NCBI GenBank assembly: GCA_973895155.1
Contig: OZ316893.1
Coordinates: 11,346,001-11,410,000, forward strand
DNA length: 64,000 nucleotides
DNA from: Marsupella aquatica
Taxonomy: Eukaryota > Marchantiophyta
Reading direction: 5' to 3'
Shown here: positions 13,087 to 22,507 of the stretch, one piece after another
How positions within the stretch are numbered: position 1 is the stretch's first letter
Layout: every line of letters starts with the position of its first letter
Program-made: the position numbers and the translations under genes
The notes under the pieces: generated by a model
Told to the model about the DNA's origin: nothing
The model's input: only the letters and a program-made list of their open reading frames with translations
The model's database searches: none

Positions 13087-14194
13087 CTTTCCCCAAGGTG
13101 AAATGCTTTGAGTGGGTTATTACTGAAGTTTGGGCCGAAGTCAGTCCTCTCACACGAAGTTCAAGCCCGTCGGCAAATTGGTTCGGCTCTCTGCACAATG
13201 TTGATCGGAAGCAACTACCCTTGCCTCTCAAATTGCTCAAAGACGAGAGCTGAACAAGAATCCCGACACATTCAATTCATCCCCAAGTCATTGGCTTACG
13301 GCTGCCTCGCTATTTGTCACATCCCAAACGGCGAACCGTCGGCCGCAAAATGTATTCGGTTACCCTTTCGATGCCTGCATTTATAGATTTTCTTTGCTCG
13401 AGCAAATTGATTGAACTGTACAATGTGCCCACCAAGTTATGAATGTTAGTAGAATCCCTGTTAGTTGGCTGCACTCATCCAACAAGCAGACATTTGTGCA
13501 AGAACTTCGAGATCGCGCGAACGTTCGTCTCAATTATTCATCCAAGCTGGTTTCCAGACTAACCTTTCAGCAAATTGTCAATGGTAGCGCCCGTTGCAGG
13601 AGAGCACGAAGACTCGAAGAGGAGCACTTGCCTAGGCCCGCTACTTGCAGCACGTGAGGAGTCCACTGCCACAATCATGATGACGACTCAGAGTGCAGAT
13701 AGCAGGTAAGAAATCAATTGACTCATCTCTAGTTGACGGGAAGGAGGTCACGAAACTTGAACATGGTCAACATAACTCGTGCCAGTACTTGGCACTTGGA
13801 AGCTTTCAATGAACGCCTAGCTTTACAACTTCCATCATTGGCCCCGCTCACCACATAGATGGAAAGAGTTCCATGGTTTCTTCGACTGTAAGTAGCTCAA
13901 TTCGGAATGAGCTCAATTCGGAATGCAAATGAAGCCAACCCTGTCGGCCACAATCTGTAAGAAGAATTCCAGTCAATCACACGAATGTAATCTATGCCCT
14001 CCCTTGCTCTGCCCTCTCGTACTCTGCCATCTAGTGAGTGGAGCCACCGTGCCTCCACTTGTCACACGCCAGCCAGCAAGTCCAGCATCAGCTGCAATGC
14101 CACATTCATCGCAAGATAAATTGAGCTCAAGTGCAGGCTCCAGCCTTACGAGGATCAGTCATAGCAATGAACAGATTCAGGACATTTCCCGCCT

Positions 14195-14456
14195 CAACAC
14201 CATTCGTACAAAGCTCCTTCCCACCGTTCATTCGCAAGCTGCAGGGGATCCAATTGGGTTTCTCCCGCAGCCTCAACACCATTCATACAAAGCTTCATGG
14301 CTACGCTTCAATGCTTTCCCCCATTCCACGAGCTCCACTGCAGCAGGGTCCAATTGGGTTTTTCCACTACCCTCAACGCCAGTCATACAAAGCTTCAGAG
14401 CTTCGCTTCCCACCATTCCACAAGCTCGCTCCACTGCAGGGTCCAATTGGGTTTCT
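14195..14456. repeat. Minisatellite upstream of RDR copy B, about 85-90 bp unit, three copies
   Basis: Each unit has the order CTCAACACCATTCATACAAAGCT, then CATTCCACGAGCTCCACTGCAG, then GTCCAATTGGGTTT. Three recognisable copies are present. A single diverged relic (ATTCATGCAAAGCTTGATAGCC) exists upstream of RDR copy A near 5680, so the expansion is specific to copy B. Confidence 0.75.
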
Positions 14457-15044
14457 CGAGTCCTGCTGTCTACAATCACCATAAGTCTCCAGCCGGTCTT
14501 GCACAGGGGATGTCTGCCACCTTCCTCGAAATACCCATTCGTCCCCGATCACATCACAATCAGCTCCGATATTCAACAATGAGCTCACACTCCCGAGTCC
14601 CGAGAACTGAATCCAATTCCGTCAAATCCTCAATAGACAATCAGTGCAGAACAAGCACCTTCTTCGCAAGTAAGGTATCGTCCAGCATTCTAGTTACATC
14701 CAATGATTCCAAGCTACAGCAATAGAGTGCGCCAGCTGGAGCTAGAGCTGTAGCTCGCGCCTTGCTTGTCCAAGGGGATGAACACGAAGTCTTGGAAGAA
14801 GCTAATGGTCTTCAATTCGTCTACTGTAGATTAATCTCTACAGCCCAGGACCAAAAGCACCAAAGTATGCGCATGATGCGCGACCAATTGTGGGGGATTC
14901 TCGACTGTGAGCCTTGAAAGATTCACGAGAGGGAAAGGAGCTGTGAATTTCTTTCATGTACAACAGCAACTAAACTTCCACCAAAATTTATAAATCAGGG
15001 AAACAACAGAGCACAATGAAAGGGAAAAAAAAAAGGTCCAAATA

Positions 15045-15190
15045 GAACAAACACCAAACAAGGAAACCTAAGTCCAGCCCTGGAAAAAGAGAAGAAGAGA
15101 AAGGAAAAGGTGCTAAGACCAAACACCAAACAAAGAAAATTAAGTCCAACCCTCCAAAAAGAGAATAAGAGAAAGGGAAAAGTAGCTAAC
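15045..15190. repeat. Tandem duplication, about 70 bp unit, two copies, purine-rich
   Basis: The segment starting ACACCAAACAAGGAAA and ending GAGAAAGGAAAAGGTGCTAA is repeated once immediately downstream with a few substitutions. Confidence 0.7.
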
Positions 15191-15439
15191 AGTTCACTAG
15201 GGGCACATCAGAAACAAATGTGATAAGAACTAATGGTACACATTTCTAACTAAATCAGCAAATGGTACGGGAAAGTACTCTAGGGGGCAAGTGTCTTTGG
15301 AGGCAAAAAAAAATACAAATTGACAAAAGTCCTGCAAAATCATTCCCCTGTGATGATATGTAAACTCAAGGAAGGAGTGGCTGGAGGTTTCAATAGAGTT
15401 ACTTAATGCCCTTCATGATTTTTCACATAGCTATTTTTA

Positions 15440-15598
15440 CCTTGTGATTATTCAGTGCATTCTTGGAGAGTGATACCTTGTGATTTTTCAGTGCATTCTT
15501 GGAGAATGATGGGCTGTCAAGATTTTGGATTAACTCTTGTGATTTTTCAGTCTTTGAGAAGAATGCCCTGTCAAAATTTTGGATTAACTCTTTACGGG
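15440..15598. repeat. Nested short tandem repeats (about 36 and 60 bp)
   Basis: TTGTGATTTTTCAGTGCATTC with CTTGGAGA recurs in tandem. It is followed by a duplicated CTGTCAARATTTTGGATTAAC block. No coding potential is seen. Confidence 0.65.
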
Positions 15599-16949
15599 CC
15601 AGGGCGAAGACTTTTATCTGGTGGATCAGTGCCCAGGGGCTAGAGCCCTCAGGATCGGGAAAGGAACAGGTGTACTCTGCTGTGCCCTGCTAATTGGAAA
15701 CTACCCCCCACCTTTTAAGTGTATCCATGCTTGGCGCTGTTGGCAGCTGACACAGGCCAGGTTGCATGTTGCACTCACTGTTTTTCTTGGCCCAGTGTTG
15801 GGTTGCTCTCAATGCTTAAATCCATGGCTGGGATTTCACTCAGTGTCATGGCCATTATCTTTTATCAGGACTTTTATCAGACCTTTTGGTATGTCAGGAA
15901 GGAAAGAACAGACTTTGCTCTTGGAAAAAGAAAATCTTTGATCTCGTATTAATGGTGGTTTTTTTCAGAGGCTACGGACCATTGCACTCACCAGGCTCTG
16001 TTGTGCAGCCAAGGAGGTGGTGATTATGACCAGATTAGGCTGGTTACCTCATTTGTGGTACTCGGATCTCATCTTAGTAACACTTTAGATGGTTTTGCTG
16101 TTATTGAGCTGGTTAGAATGTCTTGCCTGGTCTAGCAGACTTTTTGGGCCTGCGGGCTGTTCTTGCTTCTTCTCTTTCCACTCGGTCGGGGTTGTTCCCT
16201 GGCTGGATGTTGCTTTGTATCTGGGTGTTATGCCCCGCTTCCCAGGTTGGGGTGCCATTTATATTTCGATGGCCTTTCTAGGTCCCCCTCTCTGTAGGGT
16301 CCATGCCGGGAAAAAAACAAATCACCCACTAGGTGTTGGAGAGAGAAGGAAACCCATGGCTGGTAACCAAGAAAGAACCTACTATGGTGAGTGTCAGAAG
16401 GGAATTTAGTGGGGACGTTGAAAGCCTTTTGGACCCAATGACATTTTATTCTGCTACAAAGAAAGTGGCACACACAAACCATCCCTCGATGCTTTGGTCA
16501 ATTGTGGTTTGTTTTGTTTTGGCATAGAATTATATAATCCAGAGGAGTTTTGCAAGGAGCTTTAGCCTGATCGAACCCACATGCCCACCAACCAGCCTCC
16601 AACAAGATAAGTGAGCAGTTTTCATTCACCCTCTTTTTCCACCCTCTACCCTTGGTCTTGCAAAGGGGCCATTTGGGATCAGAAGAGTATTGCTGGATCC
16701 TTCAATACTAACAAGTTCTAGTGTCTCACCCTCATTTTTACAACAAGGGTACTAAGAGGTTTAGGGGACAGTTAGCGAGTGTGAAACTGTCTGACATCTT
16801 CACAATTTCTGTCCTTTTGTACCCCATACACCCATTCTTGCGAAGAGGTGCATGCATAAAAAATTTACTGCATTGGAGCCAAATGGTTATATTGTCTCAC
16901 TCTCATTTTCACACAAGGGTTAGGAGCCAGAAAAGACTGTCAAATTAAT

Positions 16950-17027
16950 ATGAGCCTCGAACCTTGATCCTAAAACCTGATGGCACCGAATGCCAATCCC
17001 CTGGCTACTTGAGCTAGACCACAATGC
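16950..17027 (-). mobile_element. Probable tRNA-derived SINE head (Pol III A and B boxes)
   Basis: On the minus strand the sequence reads TAGCTCAAGTAG (A-box-like, 17016-17005), then 41 nt, then GGTTCGAGGC (B box, 16963-16954). That is an internal Pol III promoter with tRNA-like spacing. No cloverleaf with a clear anticodon arm is apparent, so a degenerate tRNA-derived SINE is more likely than a tRNA gene. A related CTCAC(C/T)CTCATTTT motif pair at 16726 and 16898 lies in the possible body, on the low-coordinate side. Its 3' end and target duplications were not found. Confidence 0.45.
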
Positions 17028-18860
17028 TTCAAATCATGTGGTTGGTTCTTTGTAGTTTGTATTACCAAGGTGGCAGAATTAATATTCTTGTTGCCTTATA
17101 CCCATAGAAGATCTATTGATCATAGACTATCATCTTTGTGTATAGTAATGCCCTGTTTCCTGGCTATATAATGGCTATATAATGCCTAAATAAGCTGGTG
17201 GTTTAGCCCAAGTTTTGATCGAGGGACATTATTGCCCATAACGCCATGATAACTCTTTCTATTTCGCTTTCCTTTTCATTTGTTTACACTTGAAGAACAA
17301 CTCAAATTTCATGCAAATTGATATTTTACTTTTTTTACCAAGAGACAAGTAAAGGACAAATTGTAATATGCCCTTCCACAGCCTGTGATGGGTACTCTGT
17401 TCAAGAAAATTAACAAAATACAAAGATTTTTCCATAAGGGAAGTAGCATGCAACATTGTAGGGTAGCACACCAGGGGGGGATGATACCAATTCAAGGATC
17501 CCAACATGGGACCCTACTAGGAGGGAGGGACTCGGATTAAACCACGGCTGTTGGACGTTTGAAGTTTAATTTTCTTCTCATCTCAGGAAACTTTATACGT
17601 TTTTCCTTAAACGTCACATAGCTTAGACATTTTTGAGCGTGGCCCAATTTTCGCACAAACTTTATAATTTGATTAGTTTTGTGCGAACCTAAACGCCACT
17701 AATGTATGACCCAAAATGGTCCCATTGTTTGTGCTGCGAAGGCGGCAGAAAACTACAGTACTACAGTACTACAGTACTACAGACACCGAATGATGGTAGT
17801 TGAGCGGATCACAATCATAGCCTTTCCATTGTTCTCATGGGTGAAGTCTGTGGAAATCGTGTTATCGTGGGCTGGTCTGGGAATTTTTCTTCCTCGCTGA
17901 AGGATTCGAAAGCAACATGACATCCAAGGCGGGAAAGCAAGAGGTGCAGGACGGTGTCACCCATCTACTGATTTGTGGCGACAGCGCGGGAAGAAGGTAG
18001 AGGTCCGAGCTAAGATTCAATTGGGGGCAATGGGGCCTTCCAGACTGCTGGAGAGTTTCTTCCTTGCTCCAGGATTCGAAAGCAAAGATCCAGAGCAGGA
18101 AAACAGACAGACAGAAACAAATGCAGTTCAGTATCAATCGTCCGTTGATCTGTGGTAACAGAGGATGGAAGAAGGATGAGCAGTCACGAGTCGGTGTGGA
18201 TTAGATTGTGAGGATTGATTGATGAGTCACTGGGAAGGATATCGGACGTCGGGGCGGCATGACGAACTTCAGATGGGGATGGTGAATCTGGTAAGTTCTC
18301 TCTTCCATTTTCGTACCTGCAACGTGAAGACGAGCTAATTTGTAGAATGATCCTGAACTGGGCGTATACTTGATCCTGAGACTTTGCATTGGTCGTCTCT
18401 TAAGTAATGAGCAGGGACTCTGGAATACAACGAGTGTGGGGACATTGTACAACGAAACCAAATGTATGTTCGAGCCCAACACTCACTACCTATTTTATAC
18501 ATTCAGATGCATTCTGCCACAGTGATTCTCTATCTTGTGGCTGGACGGTTTTAGTGTAGTGTCCCAATCTGATATGGTTTCACTTTGGTTGTCCGTAGAT
18601 TGAAATTTTATGACGTAAGGGCTGAAAAGTTTAATCTCGTTGATTACTTGGGTTTGTTTCACAAGATTGCGAGTGGGATTTCTGCACTACGCTGCCACTG
18701 CTGTGAATAAAACTTCCTTCCAAGACCAAAAGCGACACTCACTAAGCATTTTCATGGGATTGTTAGGGAGGCCGTGGTCGTCACAAAGGGAGCAGCCAGA
18801 GATTTATTGCTCACAAGTTATCAAAGACGAGGTATGTGAAGGTTTGCCCAGAGTATAGCA

Positions 18861-21005
18861 ATGGGGATTCAAGGTCTGTTGCAGGCTTTAAAGCCCTACG
18901 TGGAGCCTGTGCATGTGAGCAAATACTCTGGCCACCGGGTGGGGATCGATGCTTATTCGTGGCTTCACAAGGGAGCATATGGCTGCAGCTGGCAGCAGTT
19001 AAGGGAGGTGGACACCCGACAGAGTAGCGAAAGAATGCCACCGTATGTTATGTACTGTATGCACCGAATTAGGATGTTGCTGTACAACAGTATAACCCCA
19101 GTTGTGGTGTTTGATGGGGGTCGTCTTCCCTTGAAAGCTCTCACGGAACGAAATCGGAGAAGGGGTAGAGATGAAAATCTGGAAAAGGCAGAGCAAAAGC
19201 TGGCTGAGGGAGATGTGTTGAGTGCCCAAGACCACTTTCAGAAAGCCATCGAAATAACTCCTGCGATGGCTTATGAACTGATCAAGGTCTTGAGAAGTGA
19301 ACGAGTTGAGTATGTTGTGGCTCCATATGAAGCAGACGCCCAGTTAGCACACCTTTCCACACTGGCCCCAGGGGAGGGAGGTATCTCAACAATTATTACG
19401 GAAGACAGTGACCTGCTTGCTTATGGCTGCAAGGTAGTGTTATTTAAGATGGATAAGTATGGCAATGGGGAAGAGCTTTGCGTGGATAGAATATTGCAGG
19501 GTTGCCCACCTCCTGCGACTGGCATGTCCTTCCGGAACTTCACCCAGGACTTGTTTCTTGCAATGTGCGTGTTGGCCGGTTGTGATTTTCTTGCATCAGT
19601 ACCGGGCATTGGAGTGAAAAAGGCACATGCACTTCTAGCCAAGTACCGGAACATCCATCGCGTTTTGAATAAACTGAAGATTTCCAAACACAACGAGTTT
19701 CCTGAAGATTACATCACAAATTTCTGGCAGGCGAAAGCAATTTTCAAACACGCCAGAGTGTACGACCAAAAATCCAGAAGCTTGATACTCTTGAATCCTT
19801 TACCAGATGAGCTCATCAAAGAATTTGGTGGGGACACGGAGTTTCTCGGACCGGACTTACCTCAGTCCAGAGCAAGAGCAATTGCCATTGGACAGCTCGA
19901 TCCCACCACTATGTGCTCCTTTGGTGTGCTGCCGACTAGGACAGAAACTCCGTTTGCCATATCAAACAATTCTGACCTTGAATTTATGCAGGCTCAGAAG
20001 GAGAAAATTTCTAAGATCCCCAGGGTGGAGCTTCTGCAGCCATTCGGAATGGGCAGCTTCGAGGAATCAAAGGTTAGCTGTGGGCCAGGGGCGCAATCCC
20101 TGCAGTCCATGCCGGTTTTCATGCCAGAAATGAAGATGGAGCCTGGTGTCTCTCGGACCGTCATGTCCGGTTCTACCCCTGAAGATAAGACGACGGTAGC
20201 TGATTTAGAATTGATAGGATCCTCTGGTTCTTGTCAGAGAACTGAAGAAGATGAGGTTCCCTCCCAGATGAATGGGCAATATATTTCTCAACATGGCATG
20301 CGTTTGGCCCTATCCTCCAACAACCCTTTTCGATCCCACCCAGTTGGGCAGACTCTGGTATGTCCGGAAATCTCATCACAGGAAAAGGTGGAGTTGAAAG
20401 GAAATTTCGTTGGGCTCTCTTATGAAAACCCTGTTTCCAGCACTTTCAATTCTGTTGAAGATTCACAGCAGTTGTCATCCTCAAGCGAACTCACCCCTAT
20501 CCATAGCATCATTACGTCGCCTGTATCCCCAGAACTGGCAATTGCTTGCTGCACCACATTAGACCAAAGACAGGTGATAGAAAGTTTGGCTCGCGTGAAA
20601 AGGTTACATTGCAGCAATTGTGCAGCTTCTCAAAACTCCAGCAATTTTGACGTTTCTGTTCTGACTGATATCAGCCCAAATACAGTTGCTGTCTCTCGTG
20701 CATATGAGTATGAGATAGCAAGGTCACCCAGCTCAGCCCCCATTGATGATATATTAAGGACACCCAGCTCAGCCCCGTCGCTTAAGACCAAAGATCCTCG
20801 TTTCGAAAGTGGTGGGAAGATGGGCCCAGCGAGATCCATCAGCCGGCCCAGAAAGGCCAAATCCGCCAGCCAAGTAGATAGAAGAAACTTTGGTGGTAAG
20901 AGATCTAGAGACAGCTCCTCCCAAACTCCTTCGGAAAGAGAAGGAAATATACTCAGGTTTTTCAAGCCTATTCCAACTCCAAAGAAGTTGACTGCCGAAT
21001 TCTGA
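18861..21005 (+). CDS. EXO1: Exonuclease 1 (XPG/Rad2 family), intronless, 714 aa
   Basis: A single uninterrupted reading frame encodes an EXO1-type 5'-3' exonuclease and flap endonuclease of mismatch repair, DNA-end resection and recombination. It starts MGIQGLLQAL, and Gly2 next to the start is the conserved end of the XPG N domain. The XPG-N region spans about residues 1-100 (D30 in GIDAYSWLHKG, D85 in VVVFDGG). The XPG-I region spans about 140-245 (E157 and D159 in YEADAQ, D182 and D184 in TEDSDL, D242 in AGCDF). A helix-two-turn-helix follows (SVPGIGVKKAHALL). All expected metal-binding acids are present. The C-terminal half (about 350-714) is low-complexity, serine-rich and basic, and ends with EGNILRFFKP, which resembles a degenerate PCNA-binding box. 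The absence of introns is odd, since the plant EXO1 genes I know are multi-exonic. A possible poly(A) signal AATAAA is at 21444-21449. Confidence 0.93.
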   Translation: MGIQGLLQALKPYVEPVHVSKYSGHRVGIDAYSWLHKGAYGCSWQQLREVDTRQSSERMPPYVMYCMHRIRMLLYNSITPVVVFDGGRLPLKALTERNRRRGRDENLEKAEQKLAEGDVLSAQDHFQKAIEITPAMAYELIKVLRSERVEYVVAPYEADAQLAHLSTLAPGEGGISTIITEDSDLLAYGCKVVLFKMDKYGNGEELCVDRILQGCPPPATGMSFRNFTQDLFLAMCVLAGCDFLASVPGIGVKKAHALLAKYRNIHRVLNKLKISKHNEFPEDYITNFWQAKAIFKHARVYDQKSRSLILLNPLPDELIKEFGGDTEFLGPDLPQSRARAIAIGQLDPTTMCSFGVLPTRTETPFAISNNSDLEFMQAQKEKISKIPRVELLQPFGMGSFEESKVSCGPGAQSLQSMPVFMPEMKMEPGVSRTVMSGSTPEDKTTVADLELIGSSGSCQRTEEDEVPSQMNGQYISQHGMRLALSSNNPFRSHPVGQTLVCPEISSQEKVELKGNFVGLSYENPVSSTFNSVEDSQQLSSSSELTPIHSIITSPVSPELAIACCTTLDQRQVIESLARVKRLHCSNCAASQNSSNFDVSVLTDISPNTVAVSRAYEYEIARSPSSAPIDDILRTPSSAPSLKTKDPRFESGGKMGPARSISRPRKAKSASQVDRRNFGGKRSRDSSSQTPSEREGNILRFFKPIPTPKKLTAEF

Positions 21006-21804
21006 ATAGATCAATTTATTCTGATTTTTTGAACAGAAAGGGGTTCCATAATCCTCTCTTTTATGGCTCCGCCTTTCGTTCCTTCTTGCAACAAAATGTT
21101 CATTGTGATCACGTGCACTCTAGTCTTTCTCGTTTATCGCTGGAAACTTCTGACTTTTTTTACATGCGAAAGTTCTCATGTGCTTCTTATACTTGATGTC
21201 GTCCAATGAAGTATTCAATTTTAACTATTTCGCCATTATCTCGTTTCTCCGTTCTTTGTATCAATGCTGTGTCCTCTCCACAATTTGGGACAAGTTACCA
21301 GACAAATAGTTCTCCACTCTGCGAGAAGTTGAGTGGCCCGGAAGTGAAGAGATGCTGAGGTGAGGCAGAACTGGCCGCCTACTTCTGAATATGGATTTAA
21401 ACGCATTCGTTGGGAGTCGTGGATTCTGTTGCTGTAACTGTATAATAAAGGTGTTAGTGCCGTCTGCAAACTCCGTGTGTTGGAAGGTTTCAATGTTGGT
21501 CCGTTGCAGCCCTTTCATATTTTTTGTCCGACAAGTCGTATGGTTTCTTGGTTTCTAGCCATCGAGGATGCTGAAACTTCCTCCAAGCCATGCAGGGGAA
21601 GTGGCAACGATGGTCGTGGAGTGAATTCTCGAATAGAGATTGGAGGGGCTAAGATTCATTTGGTCTTGGTACCGAGAACGAAACATGTTTGGTAAGCATC
21701 CTGTAGTGAAGGATCGAAGACAAATTGCCGTGCGACCTTGGGGCATTCAGATAGAGAATTCTTGACCCAATCCTAGTCTCCGAAAAAGAAATCGTAAGAA
21801 CCTG

Positions 21805-21935
21805 TGGTAAATATCACCCAGGTATCGCAATGTGTCCTCCCATTCTTCGAGTTGTCAAGTCGCAAGAGACATGGTAAAACTTCATCTGGGTATCAATTTG
21901 TGTCTCCCATTGTTTTAGATATCAATTCGCAAGAG
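21805..21935. repeat. Imperfect direct repeat, about 70 bp, two copies
   Basis: The pattern 'GGTATCRMAATGTGTCYCCCATT...TCRAGTCGCAAGAGA' occurs twice in tandem. Confidence 0.55.
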
Positions 21936-22232
21936 ATGATCCTAAAATAGGACATCGTATCGTTCAATTTCTTTAATAGAAATTCACACGGTGCTTCGCA
22001 TTACAAAGTACTCATCATGAGATGTCACGTCACGTCAAGAGAAGGACTATCAGGAATCAGAGGATATAATAAGCAGACCCAGAGGCCCAAACATGATCCT
22101 GTCCATTCCGAGACTCCACATAGGATTTATAATCACAAGAGATTGACGTAATCGGTACCGTCTCTTTCTCACAGACATATCTAAGAAGTACTGACAAAGA
22201 CTGCGGGTGTCAATCATGAACTGCAGCTTTAA

Positions 22233-22337
22233 TACCTGTTTGGAAACATAGGACCCACAGCCGTACATGTGGAGAATCCTTAATCACCGACAGAAGCTTT
22301 GCAACATCTTTGGAAGCATAGGACCCAAAGCTGTACA
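22233..22337. repeat. Imperfect direct repeat, about 73 bp, two copies
   Basis: The pattern 'GGAARCATAGGACCCAMAGC' followed by GTACATGT and AGAATCCT occurs twice, just beyond the ACX3 stop codon. Confidence 0.6.
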
Positions 22338-22507
22338 TGTAAAGAATCCTGGCTTTTATCGATGTATTGTTTATCAGTTCTCTCTAGACAATCAAACCTC
22401 CTAATGGCCTGATAAAGACATTCACTTAATAATAAGTTGCAGAAGGACCTATGAGACGACCCGCACTTTCAAAGTGCTCGGGTGGAGAGGGAGTTTAGTC
22501 ACTAGTA

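Larger units (their letters stand above)
8330..14900. repeat. Segmental duplication unit B (RDR copy B plus flanks)
   Basis: This is the partner of unit A at 1-6190, in direct orientation. It includes the 3' flank, the whole gene and about 1.8 kb of upstream DNA. The upstream part has diverged by a private expansion of an approximately 85-90-bp repeat at 14195-14456. The edges were estimated by eye where similarity fades. Confidence 0.7.
13087..18860. other. Gene-poor region between RDR copy B and EXO1
   Basis: The first 1.8 kb is the upstream flank of RDR copy B. The remainder holds several short tandem repeats, a SINE-like tRNA head (16950-17027) and otherwise undistinguished AT-rich sequence. 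Long open frames near 13923-14725 run through a minisatellite and overlap on both strands, so they are not taken as genes. A short ACTACAGT-type run (about 17755-17782) and a repeated GGATTCGAAAGCAA (17901 and 18073) lie upstream of EXO1. Confidence 0.5.
21006..22507. other. Convergent intergenic region between EXO1 and ACX3
   Basis: This holds the 3' flanks of two convergent genes. No gene is seen. It contains two small imperfect tandem duplications (about 21805-21935 and 22233-22337). Confidence 0.5.

Noticed and set aside
13923-14725. Overlapping long open frames (up to 219 codons) on both strands
   Set aside because: They run through the 85-90-bp minisatellite, whose period keeps several frames open, and none resembles a protein family.
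15455-16527. Several overlapping 60-106-codon plus-strand frames
   Set aside because: Low-complexity or repeat-derived translations with no conserved motifs and no splice context linking them.
16950-17027. Functional tRNA gene
   Set aside because: A and B boxes are present, but I could not pair a convincing acceptor stem or anticodon arm, so a SINE head is preferred.
18811-20965. Minus-strand and alternate-frame open frames within EXO1
   Set aside because: Shadows of the 714-codon EXO1 frame, which alone carries the conserved motifs.
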